A stretch of 37,279 nucleotides of DNA. It comes from Clostridia bacterium (GTDB lineage Bacteria > Bacillota > Clostridia > Oscillospirales > CAG-272). The stretch spans positions 1 to 37,279 of the forward strand of contig JAFTTS010000025.1 in assembly GCA_017466685.1 (NCBI GenBank), read 5' to 3'. Below, one piece after another: positions 29,130 to 37,279 of the stretch; the first letter of the stretch is position 1, and each line of letters begins with the position of its first letter. The translations under genes were made by a program, and so were the position numbers. The notes under the pieces were generated by a model. That model saw only the letters and a list, made by a program, of their open reading frames with translations, ran no database searches and was not told the origin of the DNA.

Positions 29130-30617
29130 ATGCCAAAGATAGGTTTCGACAATGACAAATATCTCGAATTGCAATCAAAGCATATCCGCGAACGTATCTC
29201 ACAGTTTGGAGGCAAGCTCTATCTTGAGTTCGGCGGTAAGCTTTTTGACGATTATCACGCGGCACGTGTACTGCCCGGTTTCAAGCCCGACAGTAAGCTG
29301 CAAATGCTTCTCCAGCTGAAAGACGATGCGGAGATCGTTATCGCCATCAACTCGGATGATATCGAAAAGAATAAGATCAACAGCAATATTGGCATAACAT
29401 ATGACCTGGATGTTCTGCGCCTTATTGACGCTTTCACGAACATCGGACTTTTCGTCGGCAGTGTTGTCCTCACAAGATATACAGCCCAGCCGAACGCGCT
29501 CAAATTTGAGAAAAAGCTTGCCGGCATCGGAATGAAAGTGTATCACCACTATTCGATAGACGGTTATCCGTTCAATGTTGAAACCATTGTCAGCGATGAG
29601 GGTTACGGCAAAAACGACTTTGTTGAGACCGAGAAAAAGCTTATCATCGTTACAGCACCCGGTCCCGGAAGCGGTAAGATGGCAGTATGTCTGTCTCAGC
29701 TTTATCATGAAAACAAGCGCGGTACCAAGGCAGGCTACGCGAAATTTGAAACCTTCCCAATCTGGAATATTCCCCTTAAACATCCCGTTAACATCGCATA
29801 CGAGGCCGCAACCGCCGATCTTAACGACATCAACATGATCGACCCGTTCCACCTCGAAGCGTACGGCAAAACCGCGGTCAACTATAACCGTGACGTTGAG
29901 ATATTCCCGGTTGTTGACACGACCTTCAGAAAGATATACGGCTCGTCACCGTACAAATCCCCAACGGACATGGGCGTTAACATGGTTGGAAACTGCATCG
30001 TTGATGATGCCGTCGTACGTGAAGCGGCGAAGCAGGAGATCATAAGACGTTACTATATTGCGCTCTGTGATCAGCGTGAAAGCATGGGATCCGGCACGAC
30101 CGTGCACAAGCTCGACATTTTAATGAAGCAGGCAAATCTCACACCGGCAAATCGCCGTGTCGTCACCGCCGCAAACAAAAAAGCGGAGGAAACCGACAAT
30201 CCTGCGGCTGCAATAGAGTTGCCGGACGGTACAATAGTGACAGGCAAAACCTCGTCACTCCTCGGTGCATCGGCGGCAATGCTTCTGAATGCGCTCAAGC
30301 GTCTTGCCGGCATCGGAGACGAGGTACTGCTTATACCGCAGAATATCATTGAGCCTGTACAGCACTTAAAGGTTGATTATCTGCGCGGACGCAATCCACG
30401 TTTACACACAGACGAGGTATTGATCGTACTCTCGATCTGTGCCGCGACCTCACCGCTTGCCGCGAGATCCTTGGAGCAGCTTGATAAGCTTCAGGGGTGT
30501 GAGGTGCATTCATCTGTAATCCTCTCGGAAATTGACACAAGGACGTTCAAGAAGCTTGGTGTTAATCTCACCTGTGAGCCGGTTTATCAGGTGAACAAGT
30601 TATATCACGGAAAATAA
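29130..30617 (+). CDS. DUF1846 domain-containing protein (495 aa)
   Basis: Start ATG 29130 (MPKIGFDNDKYLELQSKHI) follows GGGGGA at 29117 and matches the family's usual N-terminus; an in-frame ATG at 29115 lacks a ribosome site. The family is recognisable from the start, from LYLEFGGKLFDDYHAARVLP, and from the glycine-rich IIVTAPGPGSGKMAVCLSQL, which resembles a nucleotide-binding P-loop. DUF1846 proteins are large cytoplasmic proteins found in Firmicutes and other anaerobes. A structure from Streptococcus is known but, to my knowledge, no reaction has been proven. The length is normal and the gene is alone between its promoter and terminator. Confidence 0.92.
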   Translation: MPKIGFDNDKYLELQSKHIRERISQFGGKLYLEFGGKLFDDYHAARVLPGFKPDSKLQMLLQLKDDAEIVIAINSDDIEKNKINSNIGITYDLDVLRLIDAFTNIGLFVGSVVLTRYTAQPNALKFEKKLAGIGMKVYHHYSIDGYPFNVETIVSDEGYGKNDFVETEKKLIIVTAPGPGSGKMAVCLSQLYHENKRGTKAGYAKFETFPIWNIPLKHPVNIAYEAATADLNDINMIDPFHLEAYGKTAVNYNRDVEIFPVVDTTFRKIYGSSPYKSPTDMGVNMVGNCIVDDAVVREAAKQEIIRRYYIALCDQRESMGSGTTVHKLDILMKQANLTPANRRVVTAANKKAEETDNPAAAIELPDGTIVTGKTSSLLGASAAMLLNALKRLAGIGDEVLLIPQNIIEPVQHLKVDYLRGRNPRLHTDEVLIVLSICAATSPLAARSLEQLDKLQGCEVHSSVILSEIDTRTFKKLGVNLTCEPVYQVNKLYHGK

Positions 30618-30620
30618 GTA

Positions 30621-30659
30621 AAAAAAGAGGCTGTTTGCATAAGGCAAGCAGTCTTTTTT
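30621..30659 (+). terminator. terminator of the DUF1846 gene
   Basis: CTGTTTGC (30631-30638) pairs with GCAAGCAG (30644-30651), extended by an AGAG/TCTT base, followed by TTTTTT. Confidence 0.85.
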
Positions 30660-30712
30660 GTATTTTGGGAAAAGATTGGATTTGAGTAGCGAAACAAAGC
30701 TTGCGGCTCAGG

Positions 30713-31081
30713 CTAACTTTTTTGCAGTGAAAGAAACAAGGGAGCGGTGCCGCCCTCGTAAGGTGGCGGCTCGAGGGGTACAAGTGTCAAAGCGAATTGT
30801 GAGCGTTAGCGAACTGAGCGCAATCCGGGCGTTGGCAAGGAAGGGTGGGAGAGCTCGAGAGGGGTGGAAAACTGCGCAGCTGGTGTCCATCCCTCTCGAA
30901 CTTACGCGAAATTCGAAGCAGCGTGCTTCGATTTACACCTCATCCACCGCTTACGCGGTCCCCCTTCTCCCACTGGAGAAGGCTTTTGGTTAGTCAGAGC
31001 ATAGGAATGATGTTCAGCGGCACAGCTGATTTCTGTTCCCCTCGAACTTACGCAAAGCTCGAAGCGACACACTTCGAAATC
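30713..31081 (-). repeat. dispersed intergenic repeat, copy 4 (reverse orientation, extended)
   Basis: It begins with CTAACTTTTTTGCAGTGAAA and runs through CCGCCCTCGTAAGGTGGCGG, AAAGCGAATTGTGAGC, GAACTGAGCGCAATCC and GGGAGAGCTCGAGAGGGGTG to ACGCGAAATTCGAAGC near 30920. A different end follows (CACCTCATCCACCGCTTACG, CCCCTTCTCCCACTGG), then another CCCCTCGAACTTACGC terminal piece at 31038-31081. It lies between the convergent DUF1846 and groEL genes. No gene is supported here. Confidence 0.8.
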
Positions 31082-31092
31082 ACCCTAACACT

Positions 31093-31127
31093 CACAAAAA
31101 ACGCCCCCGGAACAAACCGAGAGCGTT
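31093..31127 (-). terminator. terminator of groES-groEL
   Basis: On the minus strand, AACGCTCTCGG (31127-31117) pairs with CCGGGGGCGTT (31110-31100), followed by TTTTTTGTG. Confidence 0.85.
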
Positions 31128-31147
31128 TCACTTTGCGCGTTATTCTA

Positions 31148-32779
<1,632 letters not shown>

Positions 32780-32794
32780 TTACCTCCGAACTGA

Positions 32795-33106
<312 letters not shown>

Positions 33107-33133
33107 TCATGTGACGTGCTTATTTTCGTATTT

Positions 33134-33172
33134 TTAGCACTCAATGACGCCGAGTGCTAACGTACGATTATA
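33134..33172 (-). promoter_or_regulatory. perfect CIRCE operator and -10 box of groES-groEL
   Basis: TTAGCACTC (33134-33142), a 9-bp spacer and GAGTGCTAA (33152-33160) match the CIRCE consensus exactly, the binding site of the heat-shock repressor HrcA. A minus-strand -10 box, TATAAT (33172-33167), is adjacent, so CIRCE covers the transcription start. A matching -35 box is not clear. Confidence 0.97.
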
Positions 33173-33284
33173 TTGTACACCGACAAAAAATAAAAATCAA
33201 GCCTTTTTTCCATAGTTTACACTTTAGTTACAACTTATTTCCACAATATATAATTATGCCAAAATACTGCTTTTTACGATATTT

Positions 33285-33311
33285 TTGTCACGCAACGCCG
33301 TCGAGTGCTAA
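33285..33311 (+). promoter_or_regulatory. degenerate second CIRCE-like element
   Basis: TTGTCACGC (33285-33293), exactly 9 bp, then GAGTGCTAA (33303-33311). The right arm is perfect and the left arm matches 6 of 9. It lies 68 bp upstream of the AGCS transporter start and 125 bp from the real CIRCE. It may be a decayed or weak HrcA site. Confidence 0.45.
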
Positions 33312-33378
33312 AGGAGAACCGTTCTTTAATCCCGTACAAAAACATACAATATATAAAAATGAACACGGGAGCCATAAC

Positions 33379-34701
33379 ATGACAAAACTGCTTGATTTCG
33401 TAAACAGCTATATTTTCGGGCCGGGACTTTGCGTCGCGGTGTTTTTCACGGGAATTTTTCTGCTTATATATCTGCGCCCGTTTTTCGTAACGAGACCGCG
33501 CCGTATGTTAAAGGCACTGAAATCGGGCGGCGGTGAGGGAGTGTCACCGATGCGTGCCATGATCGTGGCGCTCGCAGGAACACTCGGCGTCGGTAACATT
33601 GCAGGTGTCGCTTCGGCGATATACATAGGCGGCTCGGGCGCGATATTCTGGATGCTTGTCAGTGCCGTTGCCGCGTTGCCGATAAAATATGCGGAGATCG
33701 TCCTTGCCGTGCGTCACCGCAGATGCGACAGAAACGGAAATTATCACGGCGGTGCGTATTTTTATATTGCCGAGAGGGGAACACGTGTGTCAAACTTCAC
33801 GGCGTCACTTTTCGCAATTCTCTGCCTTGCCGCGTCACTTGCAATGGGTTCGGCGGTACAGTCAAGTGCGATTTCAGTCAGCGTGAATGAAACGTTTTCG
33901 CTCCCACCGGCAGTTTGCGGTGTCATCGTGACAACACTCACCTTCGCTGTCGTATCCGGCGGTCTTTCGCGAATTGCCTCGCTCACTGAAAAGCTGATCC
34001 CTCTCATGAGTGTCATCTATATAATAATGTCGCTTTTCATAATAATCACCAATCTGCCGCTGCTCGGTGACATTATCAGCGATATCGTCACATCCGCATT
34101 CGATAAAGAGGCAATGGGCGGCGGTGTGATCGGCTTTATAACAAGTCGTGCACTGCGCATCGGCGTTACTCGCGGTACTGTTTCAAACGAAGCCGGCTGC
34201 GGCACTGCACCGATCGCACACGCAAGCGCAAATGTAACCTCACCTGCCGCACAAGGAGTATTCGGCATCCTTGAGGTGTTTATTGACACGATAGTCATCT
34301 GCAGCATGACCGCACTGGTCGTTCTCATCGCCGGACGTCACGGAGTGCCGATAACGCAGGACGGCATGAAAACCGCCTCAGACTCGATGTCACATTTCAT
34401 CCCATTCGCCGAACCGATACTCTGTGCCGCCATTGCCGTTTTCGCATTTTGCACGATCGTCTGCTGGTTTTATTACGGAACGGAGAGCCTTGCGTTTCTG
34501 ACGAAAAGTCCATGCGCGCGGTACATATATCTTGGGCTTTATTCGCTGTCGGCATTCTTTGGTGCAGTGAGCTCAGAGAGTATCGTCTGGAGCTTTTCGG
34601 ACCTTGCCATCAGCGCGATGACGGCACTCAATCTTGTTTTCGTGATGAAACGTATCGGAGAAGTCAAAAAAGAGACCTGTCTGTTTTTAGAAAAAAAATA
34701 A
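33379..34701 (+). CDS. AGCS-family amino acid:Na+ symporter (440 aa)
   Basis: Start ATG 33379 (MTKLLDFVNSYIFGPG), with GGGAG upstream; the frame is open further back but without a ribosome site. A polytopic membrane protein with about ten to eleven helices and the alanine/glycine:cation symporter signatures LAGTLGVGNIAGVASAIYIG and RGTVSNEAGCGTAPIAHASA. AGCS proteins import alanine or glycine with Na+. This fits an organism that keeps a Na+ gradient with the decarboxylase pump at 9462-14456. The length is at the short end of the family because the C-terminus is compact. A CIRCE-like site lies upstream. It is not in an obvious operon; the next gene has its own promoter. Confidence 0.92.
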   Translation: MTKLLDFVNSYIFGPGLCVAVFFTGIFLLIYLRPFFVTRPRRMLKALKSGGGEGVSPMRAMIVALAGTLGVGNIAGVASAIYIGGSGAIFWMLVSAVAALPIKYAEIVLAVRHRRCDRNGNYHGGAYFYIAERGTRVSNFTASLFAILCLAASLAMGSAVQSSAISVSVNETFSLPPAVCGVIVTTLTFAVVSGGLSRIASLTEKLIPLMSVIYIIMSLFIIITNLPLLGDIISDIVTSAFDKEAMGGGVIGFITSRALRIGVTRGTVSNEAGCGTAPIAHASANVTSPAAQGVFGILEVFIDTIVICSMTALVVLIAGRHGVPITQDGMKTASDSMSHFIPFAEPILCAAIAVFAFCTIVCWFYYGTESLAFLTKSPCARYIYLGLYSLSAFFGAVSSESIVWSFSDLAISAMTALNLVFVMKRIGEVKKETCLFLEKK

Positions 34702-34726
34702 CGGCGTATTATTTTATCAAATATTG

Positions 34727-34755
34727 TTGCAAAACAGGGAAATATATGATATAAT
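34727..34755 (+). promoter_or_regulatory. promoter of the formate/nitrite-type channel gene
   Basis: TTGCAA (34727-34732), a 17-bp spacer and TATAAT (34750-34755). Confidence 0.7.
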
Positions 34756-34795
34756 GGTATCAATATAATCTACACAAAGAAAGCGAAGTACAAAC

Positions 34796-35425
34796 ATGAA
34801 AAAAACCATTGTCCTTGCGATCCTTGCCGGATTCTGCATCGGGCTCGGCGGAACGGTATATCTCTCCGTCGATAACCCCGTTGTCGGAGCGGCACTTTTC
34901 TCCATCGGTCTTTTGACCATCTTAGCGTTCGGCTTCAACCTTTTCACGGGTAAGGTCGGATACGCGCTCGAAAACAAGCCCTCATACATTGGAACACTGA
35001 TGCTCATCTGGTGTGGAAACCTCATCGGAACAGCACTTGTTGCACTCTGTCTGTGGTTCACACGTGTATACGAGCCAAAGCTGCACGACAAGGTGGATGC
35101 GATCGTTAACGTCAAGTTGAACGATAACCTTGTGAGCATTCTCCTGCTCGCCATCGGATGCGGACTCTGTATGTTCATCGCGGTGGATCAGTACAAGAAA
35201 CGCTCCAGCACAATCCGCGCGCTTTTTGTGATTTTCCCTGTTATGACGTTTATCCTTTGTTCGTTTGAACACTGTGTTGCGAATATGTTCTATTTCGTCC
35301 TCGCACAAAGCTTCACGCTCAAAACGCTTCTTTATCTTCTTGTAATGACCGTCGGAAACGCAATCGGCGGACTTCTCATCCCCGTCGGCAAGCTGATCAT
35401 CGGCAAGGATAAAAACGAAGAATAA
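34796..35425 (+). CDS. formate/nitrite transporter (FNT) family channel, compact (209 aa)
   Basis: Six hydrophobic segments are visible: ILAGFCIGLGGTVYLSV, ALFSIGLLTILAFGFNLFTG, a third around IGTLMLIWCGNLIGTALVAL, then VSILLLAIGCGLCMFIAV, LFVIFPVMTFILCSFEHCVA and TVGNAIGGLLIPVGKLII. The 'F-N-L-F-T-G' turn and EHCVANMF, with the central histidine of the pore, are FNT hallmarks. FNT proteins form pentameric channels for formate, nitrite, hydrosulfide or short-chain acids. At 209 residues it is shorter than FocA or NirC because the termini are trimmed, but all six helices remain. Anaerobic formate export would fit a fermenting host. AAGCGAAG precedes ATG 34796. Confidence 0.88.
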   Translation: MKKTIVLAILAGFCIGLGGTVYLSVDNPVVGAALFSIGLLTILAFGFNLFTGKVGYALENKPSYIGTLMLIWCGNLIGTALVALCLWFTRVYEPKLHDKVDAIVNVKLNDNLVSILLLAIGCGLCMFIAVDQYKKRSSTIRALFVIFPVMTFILCSFEHCVANMFYFVLAQSFTLKTLLYLLVMTVGNAIGGLLIPVGKLIIGKDKNEE

Positions 35426-35431
35426 AATTTT

Positions 35432-35467
35432 AAAGCTGTCTGTAAGCAAACATAGACAGCTTTTTTC
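35432..35467 (+). terminator. terminator of the FNT gene
   Basis: AAAGCTGTCT (35432-35441) pairs with AGACAGCTTT (35454-35463), followed by TTT and further T. Confidence 0.9.
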
Positions 35468-35484
35468 TTTTATTGAAGAAGCAC

Positions 35485-35600
35485 GGCTTCGAGTTACCAA
35501 AAGCTTCCCACGTAAACATCGTCCGCGTCTTCGACTAACTAAAGCCTCGCCCTTTGGGAGAGGTGTCGAACGAAGTGAGACGGAGAGGGCATCAACCGCC
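35485..35600 (+). repeat. dispersed intergenic repeat, short copy 5
   Basis: It contains GAAGCACGGCTTCGAG, CTAACTAAAGCCTCGCCC and the ~55-bp sub-element (CCCTTTGGGAGAGGTGTCGA, then GTGAGACGGAGAGGGC, 35538-35590) but not the long right part seen in the other copies. Confidence 0.75.
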
Positions 35601-35657
35601 ACACGCTTGAAACGCTCACTTTGGCAAAGAAGTTGCATTTGCGTAACAATTTCAGTT

Positions 35658-35812
35658 TCACTCTTTGGAATTGTGCTTCCTGTATTCCGACCGAGTCATG
35701 CCCGACATTTTCTTGAAAAAGCTTGTAAAATAATGAATACTGTCAAATTTCATCTGCTCGGCGATCTTGGTGAAATTATCGCCCGATTCGGTGATCTTCC
35801 TTTTCGTTTGCT
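35658..35812 (-). pseudogene. remnant of an AraC-family regulator (C-terminal helix-turn-helix)
   Basis: The last ~50 codons encode IAEQMKFDSIHYFTSFFKKM and SGMTRSEYRKH, the second helix-turn-helix of AraC/XylS regulators. The upstream frame (to 35891, TTG start) overlaps a different decaying frame and has no ribosome site or first helix-turn-helix. It is a truncated copy, not a functional protein. Confidence 0.75.
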
Positions 35813-36039
35813 TATTTAAGTAAAAACGCTCTGTAACCGAGAATGTCTCCCGTTTTGAAAATGGTTCTGCCGTTTTCACATCGGCTTTCAACCTTGGTCA
35901 TTTCAGGGAGAATGTACACCTCATATTCGCCCATGAGCGACACCTCTGCGCTTCTCATATATGTGTGCTCCTCGATGTAACCTCTCCTGCTTTTGATCTC
36001 CGGATAGGTCGATTTAATGTGGAATACCGTGCAGTTTCC
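35812..36039 (-). pseudogene. C-terminal remnant of an unidentified protein
   Basis: A 75-codon frame without a start encodes VFHIKSTYPEIKSRRGYIEE and later MGEYEVYILPEMTKVESRCE, ending GYRAFLLK. It looks like a beta-rich protein end, but I do not recognise the family. A preceding frame (MRYTMYRPSRIIKNISG) in another phase may be its upstream part, which would imply a frameshift near 36040. Confidence 0.4.
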
Positions 36040-36092
36040 TTACCGCTTATGTTCTTGATTATTCTCGACGGACGGTACATCGTATAACGCAT

Positions 36093-36839
36093 ATGCAATG
36101 TATATCGGTCATCGCATTCAGGGAGTGCATCACAGGCGCAAACTGGGATTACCCGAATATAACCCGTCCTTTTTCGATAATATACTATGCTCTCGGCGGT
36201 TCTGCGTTTTATACCGTTAACGGAGTTGAAAAGCCGTTCAAAAAGAACCACCTCTATATACTCCCGGCAAACAGAGTTTTTTCTCTGCGTGAGCTTCCGC
36301 AGGACAAGTTTTATTCGCTGTATATCCATGCATACACCTTTCCCGAAATAAACAGCGTTGTCGAAATAGATATTTCAAGCGACGAATTTATTGCAGACAC
36401 ACTGAAAATGACTCGCACCTATGCAAAAAAGAGCCGTGACAAGGAGCTTTATATAAACAGGCTCACCGATATGCTTCTTTCCTATATCTTCCGTGCCAGT
36501 GCGATAAAGGACGGTGCACTTCCGGTGAGAGTTAAAAAATATATTGACAGCAATTTCGTTGAAGTTTTCAAGGATGCCGACCTTTCAAATCGATTCAATT
36601 ATTCAAATTCTCACATTTCCAAGCTCTTTAAGGCCGAATACAAGCAAACACCGAAGCAATATGCCGGACGGCTTATCCTGCGCGAGATCATCGTCCTTTT
36701 ATACAGTGAGCTCCCCATTGCCGAGATAGCACGCCGACTGTCATTTTCATCTCCCGAAAACCTCTGCAGATTTTTCAAGTCTGCATACAACTGCTCCCCG
36801 ACAGAGTATCTCCAGAAATACAAAAGCTTTCCGCTGTAA
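36093..36839 (+). CDS. AraC-family transcriptional regulator with cupin sensor (248 aa)
   Basis: The N-terminal ~100 residues form a cupin-like sensor (PFSIIYYALGGSAFYTVNGV, HLYILPANRVFSLRE). A linker follows, and the C-terminal ~100 residues carry two helix-turn-helices (DADLSNRFNYSNSHISKLFK and IAEIARRLSFSSPENLCRFF) with the closing NCSPTEYLQKY. Such proteins activate carbohydrate or stress genes on binding a small ligand. The annotated ATG at 36093 has no clear Shine-Dalgarno and the sensor starts abruptly, so the N-terminus may be trimmed or the true start lies elsewhere. It is next to decayed remnants, including another AraC piece, so its former target genes may have been lost. Confidence 0.85.
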   Translation: MQCISVIAFRECITGANWDYPNITRPFSIIYYALGGSAFYTVNGVEKPFKKNHLYILPANRVFSLRELPQDKFYSLYIHAYTFPEINSVVEIDISSDEFIADTLKMTRTYAKKSRDKELYINRLTDMLLSYIFRASAIKDGALPVRVKKYIDSNFVEVFKDADLSNRFNYSNSHISKLFKAEYKQTPKQYAGRLILREIIVLLYSELPIAEIARRLSFSSPENLCRFFKSAYNCSPTEYLQKYKSFPL

Positions 36840-36912
36840 AACCGAGGGCCGTTTAATTTCTTTTCACAACTATTTTTCTGTGTATTACTTAATATTTATA
36901 CATATTAATCTC

Positions 36913-36941
36913 TTGACATATAATCTTCAAAGTGGTATAAT
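36913..36941 (+). promoter_or_regulatory. promoter of carA
   Basis: TTGACA (36913-36918), a 17-bp spacer ending GTGG and TATAAT (36936-36941). The ~45-nt leader has no room for a PyrR attenuator. Confidence 0.85.
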
Positions 36942-36992
36942 ATTGTGAATGATGTAATACTATAATATATGTAATAAAGACGGAGGTATATT

Positions 36993-37279
36993 ATGCAGAC
37001 CAAGAAAGCATATCTGGTACTTGAAAACGGCATGGTTTTCTGCGGAAGATCTTTCGGTTATGAAGCCGAAACCATTGGTGAAGCTGTTTTCACAACCGCT
37101 ATGACCGGCTATATGTCAACACTTACCGATCAGGGATATAAGGGACAGCTCGTTGTTCAGACATTCCCTCTTATAGGAAATTATGGTGTTGTTTCCCATG
37201 AATGTGAAAACAAGGGAGTTGCACCTGCTGCTTATATTGTCAGAGATTTATGTCAAGAGCCTTCCAATTTCAGATGTGA
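36993..37279 (+). CDS. carA: carbamoyl-phosphate synthase small subunit, N-terminal part (cut by window end)
   Basis: Ninety-five codons are visible from ATG 36993, behind GGAGG. The start, KKAYLVLENGMVFCGRSFGY, and GEAVFTTAMTGYMSTLTDQG with QTFPLIGNYGVV are the conserved N-terminal domain of CarA. The glutamine amidotransferase domain would lie beyond the window. CarA supplies ammonia to CarB for pyrimidine and arginine synthesis; carB is expected downstream. Confidence 0.95.
   Translation, partial: MQTKKAYLVLENGMVFCGRSFGYEAETIGEAVFTTAMTGYMSTLTDQGYKGQLVVQTFPLIGNYGVVSHECENKGVAPAAYIVRDLCQEPSNFRC

Noticed and set aside
33161-33378. Glycine riboswitch upstream of the AGCS symporter
   Set aside because: AGCS genes are often under glycine riboswitches, but the 200-bp AT-rich leader shows none of the conserved GG-rich aptamer segments.

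Overview
The window looks like the chromosome of an anaerobic Clostridia-type Firmicute, most likely an Oscillospiraceae/Ruminococcaceae-like gut bacterium. The reasons are a ylxM-ffh-rpsP-khpA operon, a perfect CIRCE element in front of groES-groEL, a Na+-translocating decarboxylase operon, a MurNAc kinase/MurQ pair, strong Shine-Dalgarno sites and sigma-A promoters with 17-bp spacers. The genus is an inference; there is no rRNA to test it.

Bases 1 to about 7790 are the right-hand part of an integrated mobile element. It carries a tyrosine integrase next to the 3' end of a tRNA-Ser(GGA) gene, a divergent XRE repressor, a small excisionase-like protein, a VirE-type replication ATPase, a sigma-70 family factor and a left block of small genes. 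The left end of the element lies outside the window. The small-gene block includes a 57-aa ribbon-helix-helix (CopG-like) gene behind a repeated operator. A predicted ~90-nt RNA is transcribed against it from a consensus promoter. Two tandem paralogous ~115-aa proteins with a 48-aa ORF between them follow. The long gaps of the element are filled with an unusual family of 'doubled words': short words repeated once at 8-10 nt spacing, with a different word at nearly every copy.

Bases 7790 to 9170 hold the tRNA-Ser, a DUF3842 protein and an amidohydrolase, all leftward. Bases 9462-14456 form one rightward operon for a biotin-dependent membrane Na+ pump: an acyl-CoA carboxyltransferase, the gamma-like anchor, the biotin carrier, the beta subunit and an oxaloacetate decarboxylase alpha-type carboxyltransferase. 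lysA follows with its own promoter and a TTG start. The leftward operon ylxM-ffh-rpsP-khpA occupies 17114-19392.

Bases 19639-25187 are a rightward amino-sugar cluster: an XRE-kinase fusion, murQ, a large glycosidase-like protein with its own promoter, and an Eis-like acetyltransferase. Leftward genes follow for a B12-type radical SAM protein with a partner ferredoxin, and for a secreted transglutaminase-like protein. Then come a rightward DUF1846 protein, leftward groES-groEL under CIRCE, a rightward AGCS amino-acid:Na+ symporter, a compact formate/nitrite-type channel, decayed gene remnants, an AraC regulator and the first 95 codons of carA, cut by the window end.

An intergenic repeat family of roughly 300 bp, with a ~55-bp sub-element, sits at the 3' ends of operons in five places. 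One of these is a head-to-head inverted pair. It accounts for most of the long non-coding gaps of the chromosomal part.
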